Part shown: in pieces, positions 1 to 5,774 of the stretch | Layout: every line of letters begins with the position of its first letter | Numbering within the stretch: the stretch's first letter is position 1 | From: CAYJEQ01 sp964370185 | GTDB taxonomy: Bacteria > Bacillota > Clostridia > Oscillospirales > Ruminococcaceae | DNA length: 7,285 nt | Direction: 5' to 3' | Assembly (NCBI GenBank): GCA_964370185.1 | Contig: CAYJIJ010000092.1 | Location: 1 to 7,285 of the forward strand | Notes under the pieces: generated by a model | Seen by the model: only the letters and a program-made list of their open reading frames with translations | Database searches by the model: none | What the model was told of the DNA's origin: nothing | Made by a program: the position numbers and the translations under genes

Positions 1-48
1 CCCCTTGAAAATCCCTACTATTCGTGGGTGCTCCATCTTTTCAGCCAC
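1..48 (-). CDS. Possible 5' end of a gene leaving the left edge (uncertain)
   Basis: On the minus strand a GTG codon at 48-46 opens a frame that stays open for 16 codons to the window edge (VAEKMEHPRIVGIFKG). A GGGAG sequence sits 5 nt upstream, at an acceptable Shine-Dalgarno distance, and an in-frame stop lies upstream. An ATG at codon 5 is an alternative start but is farther from the GGGAG. I do not recognise the peptide. Two + strand frames are also open from the edge, to stops at 49-51 and 65-67, so this may instead be the 3' end of a + strand gene, or non-coding. Sixteen codons is too little to decide. Confidence 0.2.
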   Translation of the reverse strand, partial: MAEKMEHPRIVGIFKG

Positions 49-56
49 TAATGCTC

Positions 57-74
57 CCGCCTTTTAAAAGGCGG
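57..74. repeat. Perfect 18-bp palindrome (hairpin)
   Basis: CCGCCTTTTAAAAGGCGG is perfectly self-complementary, with GC-rich outer arms and an AT core. As RNA it would fold with an unstable AU-rich tip. Read on the + strand it follows shortly after the stops of two frames entering from the left edge, so it could end an upstream transcript, but no U-run follows. Read on the minus strand it lies just before the possible start at 48 and could affect translation there. Its role is undecided. Confidence 0.45.
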
Positions 75-331
75 ATTCATGCTCCCATGGCTTTATTTTA
101 GATTTTTGATTATATTTATTATTTGATTTGCTCCCACTATTGAGATTATATATATCTGTTAGGATTTATCTGTCTGTGGTAAGGGTGGCAATACTGCGGA
201 GATTTCCCACACTAATCCCTACTTAATTTTCATAAAATCTTCGACTTAAAGCTTAAGGACTCCCCCATATAATGCCGTCTTTATCGGAGTTCTATATATT
301 AAAAAATATTTTTTCGCAGTTGTTCATAATT
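75..331. other. Non-coding, AT-rich intergenic stretch
   Basis: I see no credible gene here. Short repeated words are present: TGCTCCC at 80-86 and 129-135, related to copies at 29-34 and 52-58, and AATCCCTACT at 10-19 and 214-223. An imperfect dyad pairs ACTCC near 268 with GGAGT near 286. An AT-only palindrome (AAAAAATATTTTTT) lies at 301-314. No riboswitch class that I know fits these sequences. Confidence 0.4.
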
Positions 332-359
332 TTTACATTTTTTTGTGGTTAAATATATT
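332..359 (+). promoter_or_regulatory. Candidate sigma-A promoter for the NfeD/SPFH operon
   Basis: The -35 element is TTTACA (332-337), followed by a 16-nt spacer and the -10 element TATATT (354-359). Each hexamer matches consensus at five of six positions. The predicted start near 366 gives a leader of about 48 nt before the ATG at 414. The region is very AT-rich, so chance matches are common. This is the best-spaced pair I could find. Confidence 0.4.
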
Positions 360-413
360 TGAGGGGTTGTAGTTTTAATTATTCTATAACCTAATAATAT
401 AGGAGGTGAATTT

Positions 414-860
414 ATGACGGTTGAATTCCTCTTTGCCTTGCTTTGGATAGGTGTAGCCATTGTACTGGGTATAGTAGAGGTGGAAACAGCACAGTTTGTA
501 TCCATATGGGGTGCGATAGGGGCGATTGTCACCGCTTTTCCCGCATATCTCGGAGTGAACTTTGAGGTACAACTGCTTGTGTTTGCCATAACCACAGTCT
601 TATTGCTCATTCTAACGAGGCCGTTCGTGTCTAAAATTGCAAAGCCGAAAGTCGTGCATACCAATGCCAAGATGGTGATAGGGTGTGTGGGCATTGTTAC
701 CGAGCAGATAGACAATGAAAGCGATCTCGGCAGAGCCACAGTGAACGGTATCAGCTGGACTGCAAGAGCGGAAAAAGACGATGTTTTAATCACACCATCA
801 ACCAAGGTTGAAGTCCTTGCGATTGAGGGCGTAAAACTTATAGTTAGACCAAAAATTTAA
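414..860 (+). CDS. NfeD-like membrane protein (short form)
   Basis: This 148-residue protein has the layout of the short NfeD family. Three hydrophobic segments lie at about residues 4-22, 27-45 and 50-68, and a soluble C-terminal region of about 80-148 matches the NfeD OB-fold pattern (Gly-rich strands, a SWTARA segment, and a final VEVLAIEGVKLIV strand). It lacks the N-terminal ClpP-like serine protease domain of long NfeD proteins. Family knowledge places such proteins in the membrane beside SPFH/stomatin partners, where they are thought to support microdomain assembly or membrane-protein quality control; no enzymatic activity is expected. The start is fixed by a full AGGAGGTGA ribosome binding site at 401-409. 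Only 24 nt separate it from the SPFH gene, so the two form an operon. Confidence 0.9.
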   Translation: MTVEFLFALLWIGVAIVLGIVEVETAQFVSIWGAIGAIVTAFPAYLGVNFEVQLLVFAITTVLLLILTRPFVSKIAKPKVVHTNAKMVIGCVGIVTEQIDNESDLGRATVNGISWTARAEKDDVLITPSTKVEVLAIEGVKLIVRPKI

Positions 861-884
861 TTGATTTGTAGGAGGAAGTAGTTC

Positions 885-1814
885 ATGCCATTTGCATTTG
901 TTACACTTGTAGCGATAATACTTATTTTAGCGGCGATTATTTTAATTTCAAGCATCAAATCCGTACCCCAAACATCCGAGTGGATTATAGAAAGGCTTGG
1001 TCCATACCATACCACATGGGAATCGGGACTGCATTTTAAAATGCCTTTTATCGACAAGATTAAAAAGAAAGTTTCCCTAAAAGAGCAGGTGGTGGATTTC
1101 CCACCACAGCCCGTTATCACAAAGGATAATGTTACCATGCAGATAGATACCGTGGTATTCTTTCAGGTGACCGACTCCAAGCTCTTTACCTATGGGGTTG
1201 AGCGTCCTGTATCCGCAATTGAAAACCTCACTGCGACAACACTCAGAAACATCATCGGTGAGATGGTATTTGACCAAACACTTACTTCAAGGGATACAAT
1301 AAACCAAAATATCACCTCTATTTTAGATAGAGCTACCGATAAATGGGGTATTAAGGTAAACCGTGTAGAGCTTAAAAATATCATCCCTCCAAGCGAAATC
1401 CAAGACGCAATGGAAAAAGAGATGAAAGCAGAGCGTGAACGCCGTGCGATTATGCTTGAAGCACAGGGTAAAAAGGAAAGCCAGATCCTTATTGCGGAAG
1501 GTGAAAAGCAATCCTCCATCCTTAGAGCTGAAGCTGAAAAAGAAGCGGCAATTCTTCGTGCAGATGCTGTTAGAGAGCAAAAAATCAGAGAGTCCGAGGG
1601 TGAAAGCGAAGCTATTATGATGATACAACAAGCCATGGCGGACAGTATCAAGCTACTAAACGAAGCACATCCTTCACAATCGGTACTTACACTAAAAAGC
1701 TTAGAGGCAATGGAAAAAGTTGCCGATGGTCAAGCTACAAAGATTATCATCCCAAGCGAACTGCAAAAAATGGGCGGACTTCTTTCCGTGGCAAACGAAT
1801 TAGTTGAGAAATAA
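885..1814 (+). CDS. SPFH/band 7 (stomatin/QmcA-like) membrane protein
   Basis: This 309-residue protein starts with one hydrophobic anchor (about residues 4-22). An SPFH/band 7 domain (about 25-190) follows, including the ERLGPYH segment typical of slipin/stomatin proteins. Next comes a long Ala/Glu/Lys/Arg-rich coiled coil (about 185-250) with repeated AEGEK and AEAEK-like units, then a C-terminal region (PSELQKMGGLL). Family members form large membrane-bound oligomeric rings or cages that gather and protect membrane proteins, often together with FtsH-type proteases. The length is normal for the QmcA/YbbK branch. AGGAGG at 870-875, 9 nt before the ATG, supports the start. It is downstream of and co-transcribed with the NfeD-like gene, a pairing widely conserved in bacteria. 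The stop is followed by about 120 nt and then a strong terminator. Confidence 0.93.
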   Translation: MPFAFVTLVAIILILAAIILISSIKSVPQTSEWIIERLGPYHTTWESGLHFKMPFIDKIKKKVSLKEQVVDFPPQPVITKDNVTMQIDTVVFFQVTDSKLFTYGVERPVSAIENLTATTLRNIIGEMVFDQTLTSRDTINQNITSILDRATDKWGIKVNRVELKNIIPPSEIQDAMEKEMKAERERRAIMLEAQGKKESQILIAEGEKQSSILRAEAEKEAAILRADAVREQKIRESEGESEAIMMIQQAMADSIKLLNEAHPSQSVLTLKSLEAMEKVADGQATKIIIPSELQKMGGLLSVANELVEK

Positions 1815-1912
1815 TATGGATTTATATTAATCTAAAAGCCCTATCCACTGTATATGGCTACTAATAAAAACAAAACTACCACTATCAAATGGTGATGTGT
1901 CTTAGGGGAGAA

Positions 1913-1938
1913 ATAGTAAAGACAAACTGAATACGAAG
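1913..1938 (+). repeat. Lead-in repeat, copy A (before terminator 1)
   Basis: ATAGTAAAGA (1913-1922) runs directly into CAAACTGAATACGAAG (1923-1938), and the terminator stem starts at the next base. The same two blocks recur before the second terminator: ATAGTAAAGA is identical, and the second block differs at two positions plus one inserted base. In copy B the blocks are separated by 23 nt. Confidence 0.5.
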
Positions 1939-1977
1939 AAAAAGATTGATGTACAGAAATGTATATCAATCTTTTTT
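1939..1977 (+). terminator. Rho-independent terminator of the NfeD/SPFH operon
   Basis: A 16-bp stem (1939-1954 with 1961-1976) contains one G-U pair and closes a 6-nt loop (AGAAAT). The right arm ends in six Ts, providing the U-tract. It lies about 125 nt after the SPFH stop. Because the left arm begins with five As, it could also work on the opposite strand. Confidence 0.8.
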
Positions 1978-2160
1978 ATGAAAAATAACAAAGAATTTTA
2001 TTAATTTATTTTAGTTCGCAAAAATTTTAGTTATTTCTTAGATTTTTTTATCTTTTTTATGAAGTCTCTAAATGTTGGATTAATTAAATATTGAAAAAAG
2101 TATAAAGCAATTATGCAGTAGTTTCTTTATTTTTCTGAAAATTTCAAGTTAAATACAGCT

Positions 2161-2210
2161 ATAGTAAAGAAACATTCTGATTACGGGAGTTAACAAGCTG
2201 AATATGAAAG
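2161..2210 (+). repeat. Lead-in repeat, copy B (before terminator 2)
   Basis: ATAGTAAAGA (2161-2170) is followed, after a 23-nt insertion relative to copy A, by CAAGCTGAATATGAAAG (2194-2210), whose last bases form the start of the second terminator stem. Together with copy A this suggests duplication of a transcript-end module or the remains of an element. No complete element is recognisable. Confidence 0.45.
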
Positions 2211-2243
2211 TTCTTATCAAACATATTTTGTAGGAACTTTTTT
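2207..2243 (+). terminator. Second terminator hairpin, just upstream of the cassette promoter
   Basis: The left arm AAAGTTCTTA (2208-2217) pairs with TAGGAACTTT (2231-2240) using one G-U pair. It continues as CAAA/TTTG around a one-base bulge and a short CATAT-type loop. The hairpin ends in a run of six Ts (2238-2243). No gene lies between terminator 1 and this hairpin, so it either insulates the cassette promoter, which starts 2 nt later, or ends an unannotated short transcript. Confidence 0.65.
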
Positions 2244-2244
2244 G

Positions 2245-2273
2245 TTGACACTTTTTATAACACTTGTTATAAT
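2245..2273 (+). promoter_or_regulatory. Perfect-consensus sigma-A promoter of the restriction operon
   Basis: TTGACA (2245-2250), a 17-nt spacer and TATAAT (2268-2273) match the sigma-A consensus at every position. The predicted start is near 2280, leaving a leader of about 15 nt with AGGTGA at 2283-2288 before the ATG at 2295. So strong a promoter ahead of a nuclease operon implies tight repression; an 18-bp palindrome covers the spacer and most of the -10. Confidence 0.88.
2255..2272. promoter_or_regulatory. Predicted operator: 18-bp palindrome over spacer and -10
   Basis: TTATAACA-CT-TGTTATAA is a perfect dyad with 8-bp arms around a 2-bp centre. It lies between the -35 and the end of the -10, where a bound dimer would block RNA polymerase. 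The XRE-type regulator encoded immediately downstream is the obvious candidate ligand (autorepression). This is inferred from position and symmetry only. Confidence 0.65.
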
Positions 2274-2294
2274 TTTTATATGAGGTGATTAGTT

Positions 2295-2537
2295 ATGGAG
2301 TTTGCAAAAATTGTAAAAATAGCGAGAGAAACCCTTGGTGTTTCTCAAGAAGAGTTAGCCAAAAGACTTGATGTTAGTTTTGCTACAATAAATCGTTGGG
2401 AAAATAATAAAACAGTACCTAACAAACTAACTCAAAAAGTATTTTTTGAATTTTGTGAAGATAATCATATTTATAAATTTGAAGAATCAATGGTAAATTT
2501 ACAAAATGTTATTTTAACCAAGGAGATGGATATATGA
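2295..2537 (+). CDS. XRE-family helix-turn-helix regulator (controller-like)
   Basis: This 80-residue protein consists mostly of a Cro/C1-type HTH. Helix 2 is at about residues 17-25 (SQEELAKRL) and the recognition helix at about 28-36 (SFATINRWE), followed by a KTVPNKL turn. Its size and first position in a restriction operon resemble controller (C) proteins, which delay nuclease expression after entry into a new host. It lacks the YISxIERG-type recognition helix of classical C proteins. Its WENxKxxPxKL type is common upstream of other restriction-modification genes. The start is supported by AGGTGA 6 nt before the ATG. It overlaps the ATPase gene by 4 nt (ATGA), implying translational coupling. 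It probably represses the promoter at 2245-2273, but activation cannot be excluded. Confidence 0.85.
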   Translation: MEFAKIVKIARETLGVSQEELAKRLDVSFATINRWENNKTVPNKLTQKVFFEFCEDNHIYKFEESMVNLQNVILTKEMDI

Positions 2538-4517
2538 GTGTTTTTACTTTAGATATTTCAGGACAATTGAATAGTATAAGGCTTAGTGACTCTAAGGCTT
2601 TGTGGCCTCTCTTTGAAACAATTGTAAATTCAATTCAATCAATCGAAGATTCACAAAATAGCAATAAAGGTAAAATTGTTATTTATGCAAAAAGAGAGCA
2701 AACTAATATGCAAATAGCGTTGCCAAATCAGTTAGAACACATAGAATCTTTTAAAATTATTGATAATGGATGTGGCTTCAACTCTGAAAACTATGCATCC
2801 TTTAATNNNNNNNNNNCGCTTTTTATGGCTAAAAGCATTTTCTTCTGTAAATATTAATAGTGTGTATTCAGAAAATAACTGCTTATATAAAAGAACCTTT
2901 GATTTTAATGCAACAGGAATTGTTGATGAATCTATTTTCGAGGTGCAGGATGAAAAAGCTGAATGCAAAACTGAAATTACCTTACAAAATATGTTGTCAC
3001 CTTTCAAGAGTAAAGCACCTGTTGAATTAGATGTTATTGCAAAAAAAATTATAGAGCATTGTTTATTATTTTTTATATCAGATACATGCCCAGAAATTAT
3101 ATTAAAGGACGATTTTGATACTATTAATCTGAATCATTATTTCAATTCAACTATAAAAGATACTTTAATACAAGATCAGTTTAAAATTCTTAACCATAAC
3201 TTTACACTCTATCATTTGAAACTTCCCGAAGGAGCTACTAAGCATGAATTGCATTTATGTGCAGATATGCACGAAGTTAGTTCCGTCGATTTAAAATCTT
3301 ACATTCCACATTTAAGTAAGAAAATAATATCTACAGATGATCCAACTGGGTTTTATTATGTGGGATATCTAACAGGAGAGTACTTAGATTCTATCACCGA
3401 TACAGCAAGAACAAATTTCAACTATGATGAAAAAAACGGACAAATTTCCTTATTTGGAACAGGAAAAGATAGCATTGTATCTACAGCTATGCAATTTATA
3501 ACCACATACTTATCAGAATACATTGCAGATATTAAAATTAAAACAAAAAAGCAAATAGATGATTTTGTTGCTAAAGAGAATCCTACATATAGGTATTTAC
3601 TAAAACACCAACCCAATGTGTATGATGATATACCGGCTGGACTAACTTCTGAGAAACTTGAATTAGAGCTCCATAAACAAGTACAAAATTGGGAGAGAGA
3701 AATAAAAATTAGAGGTCAACAGTTGGAAGAAGCAACCAAACAAAAAAATGTTATTAGTGAAGATGCATATCAACAGCTATTTAATAGTTATTGGTCTGGA
3801 GTAACAGATTTAAGTAAAACTTGTTTAGCCGAGTATGTTACACATAGAAAGGCTATTTTACATCTATTAGAAGATACTCTAACCATTCAGGATAATGGTA
3901 AATTCAAAAAAGAAGATGCTATTCATTCTATTATTTGCCCTATGCGTCATACATCTGACGATGTTGCCTTTAAAGAAATGAACCTATGGATTATAGATGA
4001 AAGACTTGCATATCATCAATTTTTAGCTTCTGATAAAACTATAAAATCACTGCCAGATATTGAGAGTAATAGCACAAAGGAAGTTGATATCGCTGTTTTT
4101 GATAGAGCCTTTGCTTTTTCTGGTGATGATGCACCGTTAAATACAATAACAATAATAGAATTTAAAAAACCAGATAATTTTAAAGATAATCCATTAAATC
4201 AAATGGGTAAGTATATCGATGAAATAGTTGCTGGCAAAAAGAAGCGTGCAAATGGGCTTTCTTTTGGTGCAACAGGTAACACCCAGTTTAGATGTTTTGC
4301 GATATGTGATATGTCTCCACAAATGGAAAATCATTGTAAAAATGCAGGTTTAAGTCTTATGCCAGATGGTATGGGGTATTCGGGATATCATGCTCCCAGA
4401 AATGCTTATTACGAGGTTCTTTCGTATCCGAAATTATTATCTGATGCAAAGAAAAGAAATCGGATGTTATTCGACAAATTATTCACACCAAACCCTAATG
4501 AAGTAATTAATAAATAG
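2534..4517 (+). CDS. MutL/MORC-like GHKL ATPase with C-terminal PD-(D/E)XK-like region (contains assembly gap)
   Basis: The N-terminal 91 residues show a Bergerat-fold ATPase. The N box is ExxxN (E28, N32) and the G1 box is DNGCGF (D77, G79, G81). The frame then enters ten Ns and resumes one frame over as RFLWLKAF, which in this family follows the G2 glycine box (GGKGxGRF). The ATP lid is therefore missing from the assembly, and the apparent frameshift is an artefact of an arbitrary gap length. At least 657 residues are visible. A charged helical stretch lies near 3640-3745. The C-terminal part has a conserved PMRHTSDD and NLWIIDERLAYH region, then D (4086-4088), ExK (4158-4166, in IIEFKK) and Q (4200-4202), a PD-(D/E)XK-like order. 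Related GHKL proteins occur in prokaryotic restriction operons (Iyer, Abhiman and Aravind 2008). It likely couples ATP-driven clamp closure to DNA cleavage. The start has AAGGAG and is coupled to the regulator; the nuclease gene follows after 26 nt. Confidence 0.85.
2807..2816. other. Assembly gap (10 Ns) inside the ATPase gene
   Basis: Ten unknown bases separate the G1 half of the GHKL domain from RFLWLKAF. The frame changes by one across it. From the usual spacing in this family I estimate that roughly 15-20 codons are missing, so the real length is probably near 45-60 bp rather than 10. All coordinates to the right may shift accordingly. Confidence 0.95.
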
Positions 4518-4543
4518 TTTAATTTTAACAAGGAGAAATAGCG

Positions 4544-5737
4544 ATGCTATCAATGTCAGATACAAATATCGAAAGTATGCTTGATATATTTTCAAGTAGA
4601 GGTCTGGATGTATCCTTTCTTGTTCCAACTGAAACTGGATACAAAAAGTCCATAATGGATGCAATTGCGCCACTAAGAAACTTTCTTGAAATAAAAGGTA
4701 TCCATAATTTTTATGAACAAGAGCAAGGTCCAGAGAATAAAGTTATGTGTCAAACATTTATCATAACTTCAGATCAAGAAATAGAAACTCAAACTTCTTT
4801 ATATCGACCACTTACTAAACAAGGAGATCCAAGAATTTGGGTTAATGGTATCAAAAAATATTGCAACCCAAACAATTTAATTGCACTGGTTGCTTCAGAA
4901 AGAAAGCTGTATGTATTCAATCTCTCTGATGAAAATGTTATTAACTCTATCAAAAATAATATGTTTGCATCAGACATATTAAATGCATTATCTAAAGAAG
5001 ATAGTAAAATTGCAAATGAACTACTGGATAAATTGAAAAATATTCATCAACTTGGTTTCATTGAATCGGTTACAAATGGAGATACAGGTGTTGGGATGAC
5101 ATGTGAAAGTTTATTAGGTATAGAACCTAATGCATCTAAGCAGCCAGATTATAAGGGTATAGAAATTAAATGTTCTCGAAAAAAACAAGGTCAACCGAAT
5201 AGAGTTAATTTATATACTCAGGTGCCTGATTGGAAAAATAGTAATGGGATGACTGCTCATGCACTAATTAGTAAATATGGGTATTGGAGTGAGGATAAAG
5301 GTGCTCCAAGATTTAACCTTTATTGCACTGTAGAGGCTAATCGACCGAATCCTCAAGGATTATTTTTTAAGGTTGATGTAGAAAAAGATTTGCTAATTAA
5401 CTACTGTAGAAAAGATGGGGTTGATGAATATGTAGCCCAATGGAGTTTGAAGTTATTGAGAGAAAGACTTTTAGAAAAACATAAAGAAACTTTTTGGGTA
5501 AAAGCAACTGCAAAAGTTGAAGATGATAAAGAATTTTTCAGATATGATTCTGTTGTACATACCAAAAAACCAACAGCGTCTATCCTTGGTCATTTATTCG
5601 ATTCTGGCATTATAACTATGGATTATACTATGCACATTAAAGATAATGGAAAAGTGAGAGATCATGGCTATATTTTTAAAATTAAACCTAAGCATATAAA
5701 TATGCTGTTTCCAGAGCCAGTTGAATATGTTCTATAA
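4544..5737 (+). CDS. MvaI/BcnI-family type II restriction endonuclease with N-terminal extension
   Basis: This 397-residue protein carries a MvaI/BcnI-type catalytic domain in its C-terminal half (about 175-397). Visible features are GMTCESLLGI (E188), the catalytic D202-x4-E207-x-K209 in PDYKGIEIK, and a late KVRDHGYIFKI segment near the end. The D/E/K spacing is the same as I recall for MvaI (D50, E55, K57). MvaI and BcnI cut CCWGG and CCSGG as monomers and share the MutH-like fold; the site here is not predictable. MvaI itself is about 246 residues, so residues 1 to about 160 are extra. They include a conserved-looking PLTKQGDPRIW segment followed by LIALVASERKLYVFNLS, possibly a DNA-recognition or effector domain. 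The start at 4544 is set by AAGGAGA 7 nt upstream; an in-frame ATG at 4553 is too far away. It is the last gene of the operon. Confidence 0.87.
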   Translation: MLSMSDTNIESMLDIFSSRGLDVSFLVPTETGYKKSIMDAIAPLRNFLEIKGIHNFYEQEQGPENKVMCQTFIITSDQEIETQTSLYRPLTKQGDPRIWVNGIKKYCNPNNLIALVASERKLYVFNLSDENVINSIKNNMFASDILNALSKEDSKIANELLDKLKNIHQLGFIESVTNGDTGVGMTCESLLGIEPNASKQPDYKGIEIKCSRKKQGQPNRVNLYTQVPDWKNSNGMTAHALISKYGYWSEDKGAPRFNLYCTVEANRPNPQGLFFKVDVEKDLLINYCRKDGVDEYVAQWSLKLLRERLLEKHKETFWVKATAKVEDDKEFFRYDSVVHTKKPTASILGHLFDSGIITMDYTMHIKDNGKVRDHGYIFKIKPKHINMLFPEPVEYVL

Positions 5738-5741
5738 ATAC

Positions 5742-5773
5742 AATACCCACCATCAAAGTAGATGGTGGGTATT
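5742..5773. terminator. Bidirectional terminator between nuclease and methyltransferase
   Basis: A perfect 13-bp stem (5742-5754 with 5761-5773) encloses a 6-nt loop (AAAGTA). It begins 4 nt after the nuclease stop and ends 1 nt before the last base of the convergent methyltransferase stop codon. The following sequence is T-rich on the + strand (ACTATTTTT) and moderately so on the minus strand (GTATTTATAG). It should end both transcripts and limit antisense read-through. Confidence 0.85.
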
Positions 5774-5774
5774 A

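Larger units (their letters stand above)
1815..2206. other. Intergenic junction between host operon and restriction cassette
   Basis: No gene longer than about a dozen codons is visible and none has a ribosome binding site. The stretch contains one strong terminator (1939-1977) and then about 230 nt of very AT-rich DNA. It also holds two related short sequences, each placed just before a hairpin. Base composition falls from the SPFH gene into the cassette here, so the left boundary of a transferred segment may lie in this stretch. Confidence 0.5.

Noticed and set aside
75..331. Riboswitch or T-box leader upstream of the NfeD-like gene
   Set aside because: I could not match any conserved riboswitch core, and there is no terminator/antiterminator pair next to the start codon.
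299..805. Long minus-strand open frame opposite the NfeD-like gene
   Set aside because: It lies antisense to a gene with clear family features and a perfect ribosome binding site, and has no ribosome binding site or recognisable domain of its own.
1190..1651. Minus-strand open frame of about 150 codons opposite the SPFH gene
   Set aside because: Its Ser/Ala/Ile-rich product mirrors the Glu/Ala/Lys coiled coil of the SPFH protein; an antisense shadow.
1881..1900. Imperfect dyad (ACCA...TGGT) after the SPFH gene as a terminator
   Set aside because: The stem is only about 4 bp with no U-run; the hairpin at 1939-1977 is far stronger.
1978..2090. Tiny open frames with ATG at 1978 and near 2060
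   Set aside because: They are only about 8 to 12 codons, with no ribosome binding site; expected by chance in AT-rich DNA.
2534..4517. Treating the ATPase as a frameshifted pseudogene or as two separate genes
   Set aside because: The frame change falls exactly in a run of ten Ns, and the two sides join to give one continuous GHKL family sequence, so an arbitrary gap length explains it.
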